64,000 bases of DNA. Origin: Planococcus citri. Lineage: Eukaryota > Arthropoda > Insecta > Hemiptera > Pseudococcidae. Position numbers and translations under genes: made by a program. The notes under the pieces were generated by a model that was not told the DNA's origin, made no database searches, and saw only the letters and a program-made list of their open reading frames with translations. Positions 33,290 through 44,944 of this stretch are shown piece by piece (the first letter of the stretch is position 1; each line of letters opens with the position of its first letter). The stretch is from contig NC_088681.1 in the NCBI RefSeq assembly GCF_950023065.1, forward strand, positions 69,598,836 to 69,662,835, in the 5' to 3' direction.

Positions 33290-34570
33290 TTTTTTTTCTC
33301 TTGAATGTTCTCTACCTCTTCTTGAAAATGAAAACATTTTTAACACGAATATAATTGGACCCCCTTCTCTCCCTCTCACCTCTTGAGAAATGTTAATATT
33401 AAACAATCTATTTGTACTAAAAATCTTTCTTTTTTCCCGACATTATTCAACAGATTTGCTTTTTGGCCAAAATTGCAAAAAATCCCATTTTTCCAGTGTT
33501 CTGCCAAGTTTTGAAATTTTTTTATTTAGGCTACTTACTTTTCAGAGTTTTGATTTTTAATATATTTTTTTTCAGTTTTACCTACTTACTTAATGATAGA
33601 AAAGTGTTGACTTGAAAAGTTTGGAGTTGAATTGCCTCTTTTCTTTCTCCCCTCCCTTCCTCTTAAATTGAAAAGGTCCTGTTTCACCTAACATACCATG
33701 CTCTCCTCCCAGGACACGTTGCCTGCAGAGTGGACCCACAGAGGGGCATATGTTAGAGTAGGATATGCCCAAAGTGACTACCAACACATTAGCAAATGAA
33801 CGTGTCACTTCAAAAAGGACATAATGTCAAAAATGGCGATTTTTGGAAATCGCGTTTGAAGTTTTCAGTGCAATTTTTTTCATATTTACGTTGAGAATTC
33901 AGCCAGAAACTTTTTGTATTCTAAAAATTTCATCTTTTCCCTACAAGAAAACACTTCGCCCATCACACAATATAAATTTCTCTTTTCTCCAGAGCAATTT
34001 TAAAACTTCAAGTTATTATGTGCTTTTTAAAGTGACAAACTGTAATTTTTGTCAGTTTTTCATTAATGACGTCACACCTTCCGTGTATGCAGGTATTAAC
34101 AAAAATTTCCAGGATAAAAATTGTAGAGGATGAAACAACGAACATTTTCATATAAAAATTTTCAACTTTACCTTCTCCTGCGACGGAAAAATCATACCCC
34201 AAAAATGACAACATTTTTTTCTCATAAATTAAAAAAAAATCTACAGTGTCGATCCGGTGTTGTCAAAAAATGGTTAAGCATCGTGATTTTTAGGGATTTC
34301 GTGGTTTTAAAGCATCATTACTCTGCAAGAAAATCATTTTGGAAAGTGGGTGTGGTCTTATTATGTTGCCAAAGCTTCAGGGAACACGAAACTGTTGTTG
34401 CAGCAAAAAGGACATATGTCAGCTTATGCCCCTCTAGAAGTGACACGTTCAAATATTACCCTTTACCAATTAGGGAACAATAGGAGTGGTCGAGGTATTC
34501 ATTTGGCCAAGTAGCTAAATTTGCAACCTGACCTCCCCTCAGTTCTACAATGATAATAGTCACAATCTGA
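33290..34570 (-). repeat. Interspersed repeat carrying an insertion
   Basis: 33290-33797 plus 34455-34570 equals, in inverse orientation, 44945-45535. Shared phrases include AGGTCCTGTTTCACCTAACA, GGGCATATGTTAGAGTAGGA and AAATTTGCAACCTGACCTC. Relative to that copy, 33798-34450 is extra and is a TIR element. Confidence 0.75.
33798..34450. mobile_element. 653-bp TIR element with 4-bp target duplication
   Basis: Ends GAACGTGTCACTTC and GAAGTGACACGTTC are 14-bp perfect inverted repeats, flanked by AAAT at 33794-33797 and 34451-34454. The paralogous repeat near 45.08 kb shows the empty site (inverse reading CACATTCGCGAATATTACCC). Inside each end, AAAAAGGACATAATGTC and AAAAAGGACATATGTC occur as direct subterminal repeats. 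The frame at 33843-34133 has no recognised domain. The superfamily is not assigned. Confidence 0.8.
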
Positions 34571-34613
34571 TACCTAAGTTAATGTGTACCAATTATCTCA
34601 GAGAACAAACATA

Positions 34614-34685
34614 CTCCCTGACAAGGAATTGAACCCCATTCTCCCACATGACAGATTGGGATACTTACCACTATACTACTGAGAA
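34614..34685 (-). tRNA. tRNA-Asp(GTC)-like sequence, probably a pseudogene or SINE head
   Basis: Read on the minus strand, 72 bases run TTCTCAGTAGTATAGTGGTA, then ..AATCTGTCATG.. (anticodon GTC) and GGGGTTCAATTCC (T arm). Length and layout match tRNA-Asp (family knowledge). The acceptor stem has an A-A mismatch and wobble pairs, and the T stem is weak, so it is degenerate. It sits among repeats. No CCA-proximal T run clearly marks a Pol III terminator. Confidence 0.7.
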
Positions 34686-34744
34686 CCTTTTACAACAAAC
34701 AAAAAAACAAAAGCAAAAAACACACACAAAATCCTATCACACAC

Positions 34745-34857
34745 TGGGGGGGGGGGGGAATAAGTGACTGGGATGGGGTAATTACACGTGTTGATGACTT
34801 TCATTTACAATTTAAACATTTTTAGGCTTCAACGATGTGACCGCTTTGCGTTAAATA
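34745..34857 (+). repeat. Duplicate of the 43.55-43.66 kb segment, CpG-depleted
   Basis: It follows a run of about 13 G. The text GGGATGGGGTAATTACACGT...TTGCGTTAAAT matches 43553-43659 closely. Most differences are CG in the 43.6-kb copy against TG here. Not coding. Confidence 0.8.
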
Positions 34858-34861
34858 CTTG

Positions 34862-35485
34862 GTCTGAGGCACCCTGTCACCAATTGATGGGCTTCATTCA
34901 ACGACACATCTACTTTTTTTTTTAGCATGTGCTGGTTGTCTCTGTGCTGGGCAAGTGTATTCTGCAACTGAGTAACACAGCACTATGTGCAGATGTACTC
35001 AGGACCAGTGGTTTAGCTTCCCATCTGCTACCTACCAGCTTTCAGATCACATTTGTTCTAGCAGCCACTTTCATTTTGGTTCTTTCACAGTGCTGCCAGT
35101 AGGTGAGTGATCTATCCAGTGTTTCTCCATTGTATGTTGAGCTGTCTCTTGGCTTCACAGCTCCGCAGGTGGAATGAACCGGTTTCTGTCTTGGATGGGT
35201 ATGGCCTCAGGTGGTTGGCTCTATAGTTTGTCAAGTTCTTCTATTGCCTGATTCAATGTGTCTTCCACCTCTACAAATGTGTCACACTGTGCTGTGAACG
35301 CCAAGCCGTCTGCATAAAGGAGATGACTTGCAGGACCTCCAATTGGTCGGTCATTGGAGTGGATATTAAAAAGGATGGGTGATAGGACACTTCCCTGCAG
35401 TGGGCCGTTCTTTTGCCTTCTCCAAGTGCTAAGTATATAGAATTGCTCTACATAGGTACTCGATCCTCTTTTCAAAAAAAACCCT
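34862..35485 (-). pseudogene. LINE reverse transcriptase fragment
   Basis: Minus strand: GPLQGSVLSPILFNIHSND (RT motif B region), then ASHLLYADGLAFTAQCDTF, where YADG replaces the catalytic YADD, then EVEDTLNQAIEELDKL and a stop. Downstream in shifting frames are RSLTYWQHCERTKMKVAART and KKVDVSLNEAHQLVTGCLRP, typical of the C-terminal part of Jockey-type and related elements. It is a dead fragment without endonuclease. It abuts the 34.75-kb duplicate at its 3' side. Confidence 0.8.
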
Positions 35486-36080
35486 TTGTTGGACCTTGAA
35501 AATATGATGTTGACCCTCTTGTATGGAGCCCCTCCAAATTAAGGGATTTTTTTTTGAAAATAAAAAAATATAAAAAATCTGTGTTTGTGGACATTTCTTG
35601 AAACTTTTTATTTAGGTGTGGCCAAAGTCTTTCTAATTCACTTTTTCAATAAAAAAAACTTTCCAAATTTTCTCACTGTTCTAACGCAAATTTGAAAAAG
35701 TGTCGATTTTTTGTCCGTAATCGCCAAAATACCCCGTTTTTACGTTTTTTAATTAATGAAGTTTTCTGGAATTTTTCGTGATTTTTTCCCAACATTAAAA
35801 TGGTTTGCTCGGGTGTTGTTACTTTCTTTTTCAGAAAAAATTGATCAGCTATAAGCTTGGGAGGGAGGATCAAGTATTGATTTAAAAATTTGAAATTTTT
35901 CCCACATCCTGAAGATGGACCCAATCCAAGCATTATAAAGTTTAGAATCAAAACGTAGGTAAAAATATTAATTTTTTGAATTTTTTTGGGAAAGAGATAA
36001 GTTCCACTTTACATCCACCATTCCAAATTGAAAGCCATATTTTAGAACATTTCGTTTTAAAAAAAAGTCAATTCAATCCA
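35486..36080. repeat. AT-rich repeat; includes a piece of the 47.7-kb tandem family
   Basis: Around 35484-35550 the minus strand reads AATTTGGAGGGGCTCCATAC and GTCCAACAAAGGG, matching units of the 47.72-48.66 kb array. The remainder is low-complexity. No gene. Confidence 0.5.
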
Positions 36081-37520
36081 ACTTAAATTTCCAGAATCAT
36101 CAATCAGATTTTATGAATATCCACTCTCATTCCATAACTTTCATTACAGCTTTGTAAGCAGAAATTATGAAATTTATCGTGAGCAGGTATAAATACTCAC
36201 GGTTGAAAAAATAAACAAAATAGGGTACGTTTTACGAAGCATCATAGCATATCCGGGAGGGATATCTACGAGTACATTACCAACTGAATAAATACCATCA
36301 CAGGTATCCAGATGTACACAAATATATATACGAGCATTGTCGCGCGTTGAGAAGCACTCGAAGCGAATGGATATTATGAAAATAAATTACACAATAAGCA
36401 CCTTTTTCGCGCAAAACAAGGGGTTTCGAGTAAAATTTAAACGGGCATCTTCATTATCACGACGATTAATCTAAACTCGCGCCAAGATATTCCGTTCAAT
36501 CTCCAAGTTCATTGTTTCTTTTTACGCAGAAAGTGTCGTACTTGCTTATGCAACGTGAGGTTATTTTTTTCTCATTTTCTGATCCGGATTATTTTAACAG
36601 AAGCCCAGCAATGGACCTTGGACGAGGTAAAATTATAAAATCTCTCCACCTTCGACCAAAAAAAATTAAATTTATTTCGAGTAAAAATCAACTTCGCAAT
36701 TCAAAACATCCCCTAATCGCTCGCAACAATCTGTAGGCGTTTTTCTACGGAGATTTAAACCTCCCAAAAAAAAAATCCACCACTACTAAACAGGAAAACT
36801 CTGAAACACGACGACGACGAGAGCCAAAGTTATCGGAAACATCGGTTGGCTAATTTCAGTTGAGCATTTTGGCGAAATACCACGTGCACGAGACACATTA
36901 TTTTATAGTATACAAAACCACCTCGGTTACAGAAAGAGAGAAAAAAACTATTCGTCGGGTCCTGGCTTTTCGCAGCTCTCTGCGGGCGAATGGATGGCGA
37001 TGGCGGTTGTTGGCGGAAAAACTTAAATACTATACGGTGTGTATTTCGGTGTAGTATACGACAGAGGGTAGATAGGTGCTCGTAAATTCAGCTATTCTTT
37101 ACACCATTAGGCAAATGAACACCGCATAAAGGTCTATCGATATGCTTATTTAGCCGCAGAAAACTCATTCTATATAAATCAAATCTAAATGCCGAATACC
37201 GCCGCCGCACACATTCGTATACATTATTTAGCATTAAAAAGCTTTATATAATATTTTGCGTTCGCGGTGCCACGTATAACGTCGCTGCACTACACGCCCC
37301 CGCAGCTAGTAACTTACATTTAAATACAATTTGAATGCATTTCCATCGTGAACGCAATTTTTATCGCCTGCGGAGCTGAAAATATCCAGTATCGAGCCGT
37401 TTTACGATGCTGAGCCAAAATTTAACGACACCTAGTACGCCACCGAGCGCCCCAGCGTGCTCCTAAATAATTTGTTTTAATCGACCAAATATACTTGAAA
37501 TAGTTCGAACGGATGTGTCC
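36080..37520. other. Unique CpG-containing stretch, no gene recognised
   Basis: Little repetition. Short frames (36512-36736, 36860-37054) lack recognised domains. Confidence 0.4.
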
Positions 37521-38029
37521 TGATGAGCAACCGTACTGTCGAAATTCTTTTTTGGATTTTTGGCGATTTTTTGTATTTTCAACTTTTGGCGAAGACTTCG
37601 GATGAGCTTGAAAGTGTTGCGATCGATTTGGTAGGGCAACTTTGCATGATAGAGGATGTTTTATACCTACTCGTATGCACTTGGCGATTTTGGAATTTCG
37701 CTGATTTCAACACGAAAAAAATACATTTTTCAACGTGTCGATCTCACGACGATAGGATTCAATGTTTAACTGCCAAAGTTGATAACAATACCTTCTAGAG
37801 AAAATTTGAAAAATCAACTTCAACTTAAGACTCCAGACCAGCTCAAAAGTAAATTAAATCGATTCGGAGAGTCAACTTCAGCATTGAAACCTTTCAGATC
37901 ATTATTTCGAGATTTCCCTTTCTTTGCAGAAAATTATTATCCTAATAAGACGTTTCCGGCATTTAAAAAAATTTAGCGAAAATCAATTGCAGTAAGCCTT
38001 TTACCTCTATTGTAGTTAATGAGCCATTT
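37521..38029. other. AT-rich stretch, no gene seen
   Basis: Two short plus-strand frames (37523-37798, 37779-37976) without recognised domains. Nothing else visible. Confidence 0.35.
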
Positions 38030-38975
38030 TTTGGATTTCAAAGTTGAGCTATTTTGGTTCAAATTCTGAGATTTAACTCTTCGAAAAGACGTTAAATCAC
38101 GTTTCAAGATTTCAACGAAGTAAAAATCTCAGAATTTGACCCAAAATAGGTCAATTTTGAAAGTACAGTACATACATGAAAAATTATCGAGTACTTGCTA
38201 GTGTGTTTCAAATGTAAATTCTTCAAGTTATTTGAAAAAATATACATAAAAGCCTTTTTTAGGGGTGCCTAAAGTGGGGGAGGGGCTCTAAAAAAAGGGT
38301 TCAAAATTACGAATATATAAGAGGCTTAATTCAACTTTTCTATCTAGATTATTGAATATACACCTCGAAACGCTACGTTTGGCGCAAGTCGCAGGTTTCT
38401 TGTTTTCCAGGGGTTCCCAAAATATCGAAATTACGAAAAATTGGAAAATTGGATTTTTGAGTACCAGGGCAAAATTTTATTGAGAGTTTCAAATTTTGGT
38501 AGGATGGAGGTCTTTTAGATACTAATAAACTGTAAAAAGCTTTTTAGCGGGGCTCAAAGGGGTATGTTCAAAATGGTGGTTCCAAAATTTTCCAAAAATC
38601 AACCTCCCCCCCCCATTTCTGCCCCGAGGGTTGAAAATGAAAAAAATCTCCTCGAATAACGTTTATTGGGTTTAAACAGATATTTTACGCTAAAAAAGTT
38701 TTTGAAAATAACACTCAGTGGTTCTCAAAATTCTTTTTTTATTCACAATTTTGGGAACCCCTGGAGCCCCCCCCCCAAAATGGTCATTTTTGGGTTAACT
38801 AACCACGGATTTGTATTTGGGACATTTATTACTAGATACATGTCAAGAGTGGCTGAGTCAATAACTAGCAGGGGCCAAAAACTGACCTTATCACAACTTC
38901 TCCTTTATTCAAAAATACCAAAAATCACAAAATTTTGGTGTTGCAACTTCTTATATTGAAAATGATTTTTTTTGT
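38030..38975. repeat. Half copy of palindromic family C
   Basis: Begins with the central hairpin of the family (AATTCTGAGATTTAAC.../...AAATCTCAGAATTTGACCC, 38062-38143) and continues through the right half, matching 46.93-47.66 kb: AGTGTGTTTCAAATGT, GCGGGGCTCAAAGGGGTA, AACCCCTGGAGCC, GGCCAAAAACTGACCTTA. The left half is missing. Confidence 0.7.
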
Positions 38976-38980
38976 ACATC

Positions 38981-39664
38981 TGTGATGAGCAGGATGGCCT
39001 TAACCGCCTAGCGGTTGATAATGTAGCTCCCCTTTTAGGAAATATTATTCGATCTATTCTTAAAGAGAAGCTTCGTTACTTGCTCTCTTTAAAGTTCATT
39101 GCTCTGTCTCCTTCTACTGAAAGTATGGTAACGTGGGGGATTCTCTGCTCATCGATCTGAAGGCATCGACCAAAAGACCACGAGCCAAGCTCTTCACTTA
39201 GCATTGGAATCTCAAGCTCTCTGGAGCTAGGTCAAAATATAGATGTGTTAAGTAACCCTTTCAGCACAATAAAATATAAGCGCACGGGCATCAGCTAGTG
39301 TCCTTCTTTTATCGTTTTATCCACTTTGAGCGTGGTAGGTAATTTGTGTTTTTTATAACATGATGATTAATTCTACGTAATCATCGTGGTTCGTTCGGAT
39401 GCAGTTTGATCATCCCAAGCATCAAAAGCATTTCTCATAACTACATCGAACCTCTTGTATTTTAGTAGTCCCTACAAATGTGTTTTATTATAATTAGGAT
39501 ACATCTATGTTATAGTTAAGATGGTTTTATCTCCCTTTTACCCCTTTTGAGCTATCCAGGTAAGAGGTAATTATTCCCCTCCTAGGGAATAATTATTGCC
39601 CATGTCCAGTAGGAATAATAAAGTTAATTCCCGCTTATAATGATAATTCCTACCCCCACTATAT
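38981..39664 (+). mobile_element. ~685-bp insertion, candidate solo LTR or retroposed sequence
   Basis: It interrupts a repeat whose uninterrupted form is at 21.90-22.23 kb. Left edge near TTTTGTAC|ATCTGTGATGAGCAGG and right edge near CCCACTATATCA|CCTCACAAATTG. It runs from about TGTGATGAG to ..ATATCA, has an AATAAA at about 39269 and a hairpin GTAATTATTCCC...GGGAATAATTA near 39570. A plus-strand frame (38972-39160, ..NVAPLLGNIIRSILKEKLRY) is not recognised. TG...CA ends suggest an LTR, but a clean 4-6-bp target duplication was not found. Confidence 0.45.
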
Positions 39665-39960
39665 CACCTCACAAATTGTAAATTTTCTTAAGCTTTTGCT
39701 CTCACTTCGCTCGGCCAAAATCGAAATTGTTCTGTTTTCTTTTCGAATTTGATTTTCAAATGCCAAAAGGTTGAAAAAAACATGAAAAATGATAGGAAAA
39801 AAATTCCACATTTCTGATTTTAGATTCCAGTAAGAACCAACCTTGCAATAGAACGATTCAAATTTTCTGTCAAGTATAAAAGCATCGTTTTTGAACATTT
39901 AAAGTTATTCAACATTTTTGTTTCAAACTCCCCTTATAAAATTTGTTCAAACCACATCTG
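39665..39960. repeat. Continuation of the interrupted 21.9-kb-type repeat
   Basis: CCTCACAAATTGTAAATTTTCT, GCTCTCACTTCGCTCGGCC and TTGTTCTGTTTTCTTTT follow the order seen at 21.99-22.08 kb. Confidence 0.5.
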
Positions 39961-40106
39961 GCTATGTAATTACTAATTAGCATGAAAAATACTGAAGCGG
40001 TGAGAGGGAGAGGGGTCTGAATTAAAAAATTGAGGAAATTTGGTTGAAAAAAAAACTGTAAGCATTTCAGTCTCCTCCCCTCCCCCCCAGTCGGACCAAA
40101 ATTTAT

Positions 40107-40122
40107 GCTCCTGGCGCAAAAC
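40107..40122 (-). repeat. TTTTGCGCCAGGAGC word, inverted copy
   Basis: Reverse complement of GCTCCTGGCGCAAAAC. It is one of six copies in the window and lies immediately left of the target site of foldback copy 3. Confidence 0.75.
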
Positions 40123-40125
40123 TCT

Positions 40126-41855
40126 TAGTCCGGCATATGGCAATAGGAGTAATTGCACCCCCCCTGCCGATCCTCCGGGACAATTTTTTTCTTAAAGGGG
40201 ACATCCTAAGGAACATTTTAAAGCAAAATTGCCCAAAAAAAAGTTGGCCTTACTTACAAAATGGCGGCCATTTTGATTGACAGGTCAGCCGAAATCGCAG
40301 ATTTTGCGTTTCAACATAGGACTTGCACGAAATTTTTCAAACTTTACAAGGTAGATCGAAAGATCATGCAAAAATTTATCACCTGTCAAAATTTCAAGTG
40401 CTAAAGTGCGTTTTTCGATTTTTGGTGAATTTTTAAAAATCAAATTTAGGCCAAAAATGAGGGGAAAAAATCAAAATTTTACCAAATTGACCAAGAAAGC
40501 TGAAATTTGGGATATACCTACCCTATTTTCGACATGCAAAATCGATTTGAAACGGTTTCAACCCATTTTGAGCAGTTCTGGAGCCTCCAGCAGAATTTTG
40601 AAACTCAAAATTCCCACAAAGTTCCATCTAATTGGAGTTGTAAAGCTGAAATTTATTCTGAAAACTAATTTCAATACGCTTCGAAGTGGACTGCTGGTGG
40701 AATTCAAGTCGTTTTGGAGCCTCCAGCGACTTTTTTGAAAATTACTGGAGCCTCCAGCAGATTTTTGAAACTTTAAATTTTCACAAAATTTCATCAAACT
40801 GAGATGGAGAGTCGAAATTCATTCTGCAAACTAATTTCAATACGCTACGAAGTTGACTGCTGGTGGATTTCAAGTCGTTCTGGAGCCTCTAGCGACTTTT
40901 TGAAAGGTTGTATGGCGTTTTTTTTTGGAAAATTGAAATCTCCTAAAAGTAGCTGAAAGCTTCAAAACCATTCGAAACCACCATGTAGTCTGCGAAGTAA
41001 ATTTCAGCTTGCGAACTCCATTTGCTAAATTAATGTTGGGGAAAGTTCAAAGTTTCAAAAATCTGCTGGAGGCTCCAGTAATTTTCAAAAAAGTCGCTGG
41101 AGGCTCTAGAATGATTTGAACCCACCTGAAGTCGTCTTCAGAGGGTGTTAAAATTAGATTGCAGAATGAATTTTGACTCTCCATCTCAGGTTGATGACAT
41201 TTTGTGAAAATTTAAAGTTTCAAAAATCTGCTGAAGGCTCCAGTAATTTTCAAAAAGTCGCTGGAGGCTCCAAAACGACTTGAAATTCACCTGCAGTACT
41301 TCGTAGCGTATTGAAATTAGTTTTTAGAATAAATTTCAGCTTTACAACTCCAATTTGATGGAATTTTGTGGGAATTTCGAGTTTCAAAAATCTGCTGGAG
41401 GCTCCAGAACTGCTCAAAATGGGTTGAAACCGTTTCAAATCGATTTGGCATATCGAAAATAGGATATATCCCAAATTTCAGCTTTCTTGGTCAATTTGGT
41501 AAAATTTTGATTTTTTTCCCTCATTTTTGGCCTGAATTTGATTTGTAAAAATTCACCAAAAATCGAAAAACGCACTTTAGCACTTGAAATTTTGACAGGT
41601 GATAAATTTTTGCATGATCTTTCGATCTACCTTTTTAAAGTTTGAAAAATTTCGTGCAAGTCCTGTGTTGAAACGCAAAATCTGCGATTTCGGCTGACCT
41701 GTCAATCAAAATGGCCGCCATTTTGTAAGTAAGGCCAACTTTTTTTTGGGCAAGTTTGCTTTAAAATGTTCCTTAGGATGTCCCCTTTAAGAAAAAAGTT
41801 GTTCCGGAGGATCGGCGGGGGGGTGCAATTACTCCTATTGTCATATGCCGGACTA
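40126..41855. mobile_element. Foldback family A copy 3 (complete)
   Basis: Starts TAGTCCGGCATATGGCAATA and ends ..TATTGTCATATGCCGGACTA. It is flanked by TCT on both sides (40123-40125, 41856-41858). Same order as copy 2: C-rich block, GATCCTCCGGGACAA, AAAATGGCGGCCATTTTG, and tandem units with GGAGCCTCCAG, inverted across a centre near 40990. 1,730 bp, non-coding. Confidence 0.88.
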
Positions 41856-41858
41856 TCT

Positions 41859-43550
41859 CCCATCATCAGATGATACCGAAAATCGCGTTTTTACTTCAAT
41901 TCAGTAGAGCATCGAGAAGGAAATGCGAATGAAGTTGAAACACGAATGCTCGTAAATCGATCATTTCATCCAAAACTGCAGCTCCTGTCGCACCAGTCCT
42001 CATCATCAGATGATTTATGAATCATCATGATTTTTTTCGAGGAACACATCTTTCAAAATTTCAATATCCATTTTTGAACCTAAACCTTTTAAATTTGTGT
42101 TCGGTCGCTAAAATTTCAAAATACGCACACAATTGAAAAAAAATAGCATCCTGACCCATGATCAGACAAACAAATCTGAACCACTTCGAAAACTGAGAAA
42201 CCGGAAGATCTCATTAGATCGATCAAATCGCAAGAATACTTTTCACGTAGGTACTTTATTACTTATCAGTGAGCATCTCATACAAAAAGATTCATTACGC
42301 AATCCAGCAAAGAAACTCGAATTGAGCGTAAATCACGTGGGTATTTTCATTTGAAAAAAGCGAGTACCTACTCGTATACTCGTAATAGGTGTAAGATAGA
42401 GTAATGAGCGAAGAAACGCGAGTGCGATCATAATAGTCGAGCATTATGCGCACGAAGGCCGGAGGAAGGTATACAGGGCAACGTGGCAGAGTAATCAAAA
42501 AGTAAGACGGTTAAATTATTTAAATGTAATTAAACGTTACTATACTAACGTGATCAGATTTTCAAGTTTTAAAACTTGACTGTGAAAACTTTCGAATTGA
42601 ACTATGGTTACTTTGGCTTATTTGAATACCCTATACCGGCGTACACATAGTACGTATAGTACAGAGTCTTAAAGCGGGCACAATGGCGGGGAAACAAGGC
42701 GAAAGGACTCGAGCATCTATAAACTGTGGGAAAAGTTTAAACAGTCCGCGTCAGCGTCGTCGTCTTCGCCGCTGCGCTAAATTACATTATTTTGAAAACC
42801 AAACTATGCTAACTTTTCTTCAGCTGCGACGAATAATGTGTATTACAAGTCATTTTCAATTCAGTTTTATCATGCTCGCGTATGTAAGTTATGCGGAAAA
42901 GGTTGAGGAGATGCCGAACGAGGGAGAGGGGGAGAGGGGGAGAGGGGGGAGGCATGAAGAAGGAAAAGCAGAAGTACTCGCACAAAACTCTCGCATATAC
43001 TATTCATACCGCCGCGGTAGAGTTGTACACCCTGTTCAAAGTGAAAAGTTGACAGGGGGAGAGGGGGAGGGGTGACGACTAACGGTGTGTGGTTTTTCGC
43101 GTACACCATACTAGGGCACTTGAACGCGTAATCGACTGACATTAATTATCAGCTAGGCTTTTTTGTCGCCTTCGTGCTGCAAAACTATGCAGAAGGCATC
43201 GAGGGTGGCATCTTGGAATACCACTGCTGCCACGTCCCACGTCGTCGTCGTCTTCGCACATACCCAATACCCATCCCCTGGGTAGCTCCCCCTGAAAAAT
43301 TATACTTAAACACGCCAAATAATTTATAACGGTGCACACGTTCGAAGTCTATTTTTCAAATTATCTATTCGCCGGCGTGGCGTACGTATAAATTAAAACG
43401 AAACAATAGCACGAGCTCGAGCTTATACTACATGTTTATCTGTGAGCCTCTTGCCGCAGTGATCGTCGCGTTCGGCCTTGCTCATATACGTCGTATACGT
43501 TACATCCACTGCCTAATATTCGTACTACGAGTATCCTGTCGCACATCGGA
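41859..43550. other. Unique CpG-containing stretch with G-rich tracts, no gene recognised
   Basis: CATCATCAGATGAT occurs at 41870 and again near 42001. GGGAGA-type purine tracts lie at about 42920-42955 and 43051-43074. Frames at 42683-43075 (plus) and 42870-43142 (minus) overlap on the G-rich tract and show no recognised domain. Confidence 0.4.
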
Positions 43551-43552
43551 GG

Positions 43553-43659
43553 GGGAGGGGATAAGGGACCGGGATGGGGTAATTACACGCGTCGATGATT
43601 TTCATTTACAATTTAAACATTTTTAGGCTTCAACGACGCGGCCGCTTTGCGTTAAATTG
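43553..43659 (+). repeat. CpG-intact copy of the 34.75-kb duplicate
   Basis: GGGATGGGGTAATTACACGC...CGCGGCCGC...GTTAAAT. It lies in a CpG-containing unique region, so it may be the source copy. The overlapping frame (43432-43626) has no recognised domain. Confidence 0.75.
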
Positions 43660-44755
43660 TGAATTTTAAAAAAAGATATCCTCTCCTCCGCATAAAATTA
43701 CACTACGGGTTCTGCGCCAGGAGCAGTATCTGTAGCAATACACAATCGTTAAACTACGTATAAGCCTTTATGTCTGCTATCTATGTAGTATTCTTCCTGC
43801 CACAACGTTTTGCATTCCAGCTCCTTGTTTCCTTTTTCCCCACCCATCTTGGCGTTCTAAACACGCCGTAAAAAAACAACAACAACAACAACAGGAAAAT
43901 CTAGGATTAAAATTGTATTTATTTTGCGCTACCGCAACACGAGCCGCCGCCGTGCAGTTCACTCGAAATCCGTTTTCGAGATGTATAAACGTTTCTACAG
44001 ACGAGTATTGAAATTACGAGTGCATTTTCATATTGTAGTTGAACAGTCGCTCGCTCAAAGAATGCTAGTCAGCGTAGCCGTTGAAATAATCCGAGAGTAG
44101 GTATTACAACATGTGAAATTGTATTTACATAGTATTGCTTCTTTCCATCAAATACTCATATCAATGTTCCTGGTGTTTATCATCTTTTACTTTTAGATTG
44201 CTATTGTTTTCAAATAGGGTATTAACCGACGAGGTTTTGCGAAATTTACCTTATTGTATGCGGTTTTATCAGGTCGTATTTCGCTTGTCTGTTTTTTGAA
44301 AGTTCATGTACGTATAATATGCCTTTGTTTTATCTTCTTGAAGTACGTATGTAGCCATGCAGAGTCACAGTCGCATACATATGTATAATGTACATTGTAC
44401 ATATATTTCTGTATCTCATAATGATGGAGGAGTTCTGCGCCAGGAGCTTCAACTTTTACTCAAATGGGTAATTTGAACGAACGGCAGATGTCTCGATGTT
44501 TGTTCATTTTTCTTCAGACACCAAATTGATGCATAAATTTTACTTGTACATGTGACCCTAATTTCATGCACTGGGTCTCAAAAGCTGACCTGAGGAATCT
44601 GGACCAGCACGGGCGACGTAAGTATTTCAATCAAAATTTAATCAGGTATAATTATCATGTTTCAATCTTAAAATGCGACATTTCCACAATTACCTATGAA
44701 GAAAATGGATGTATTTTTAATAGAAAAATGAACCTGCAAAGCAAATATGCACCTC
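43660..44755. other. Unique stretch with two copies of the TTCTGCGCCAGGAGC word
   Basis: The word occurs at 43709-43725 and 44432-44448. An (AAC)n tract lies at about 43877-43893. Otherwise nothing is recognised. Confidence 0.45.
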
Positions 44756-44759
44756 TCTG

Positions 44760-44940
44760 CAAAAAATCCCTAAAACATGGTATAATTATACCACTCCAAA
44801 ATACACATCCCCAGCAAAACAGAACACACACAATATTGCCCCATATAGAACCATCTCATTAATGAGCCACCCACTGAAGCTACTATTCACCATCATAAAC
44901 GCCAGAATTAAAAAGAAGATATATGAGTGTGCGTGTGTTT
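44760..44940 (+). pseudogene. LINE RT fragment (finger domain)
   Basis: The plus-strand frame reads PAKQNTHNIAPYRTISLMSH, then PLKLLFTIINARIKKKIYE, matching the YR.ISLM..L.K...RI block at the start of the RT domain in LINEs such as RTE/CR1-type elements (family knowledge). The rest of the element is missing, and the fragment ends where the 44.95-kb repeat starts. Confidence 0.7.
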
Positions 44941-44944
44941 GTGC

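Noticed and set aside
33843..34133. Transposase frame inside the 653-bp TIR element
   Set aside because: 96 codons with no DDE-type motif or DNA-binding domain visible; most likely a chance frame.
34741..34753. G-run as a telomere or quadruplex element
   Set aside because: A single run of about 13 G without the spaced repeats needed for either claim.
38972..39160. A host gene fragment with peptide NVAPLLGNIIRSILKEKLRY
   Set aside because: Not recognised, very short, and contained in a mapped insertion. Described as part of that insertion instead.
42870..43142. Overlapping frames across the GGGAGA tract
   Set aside because: Produced by a purine microsatellite; no domain.
44566..44862. Independent 98-codon gene
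   Set aside because: The region's credible coding signal is a LINE RT fragment in a different frame (YRTISLM), so this frame is a by-product.
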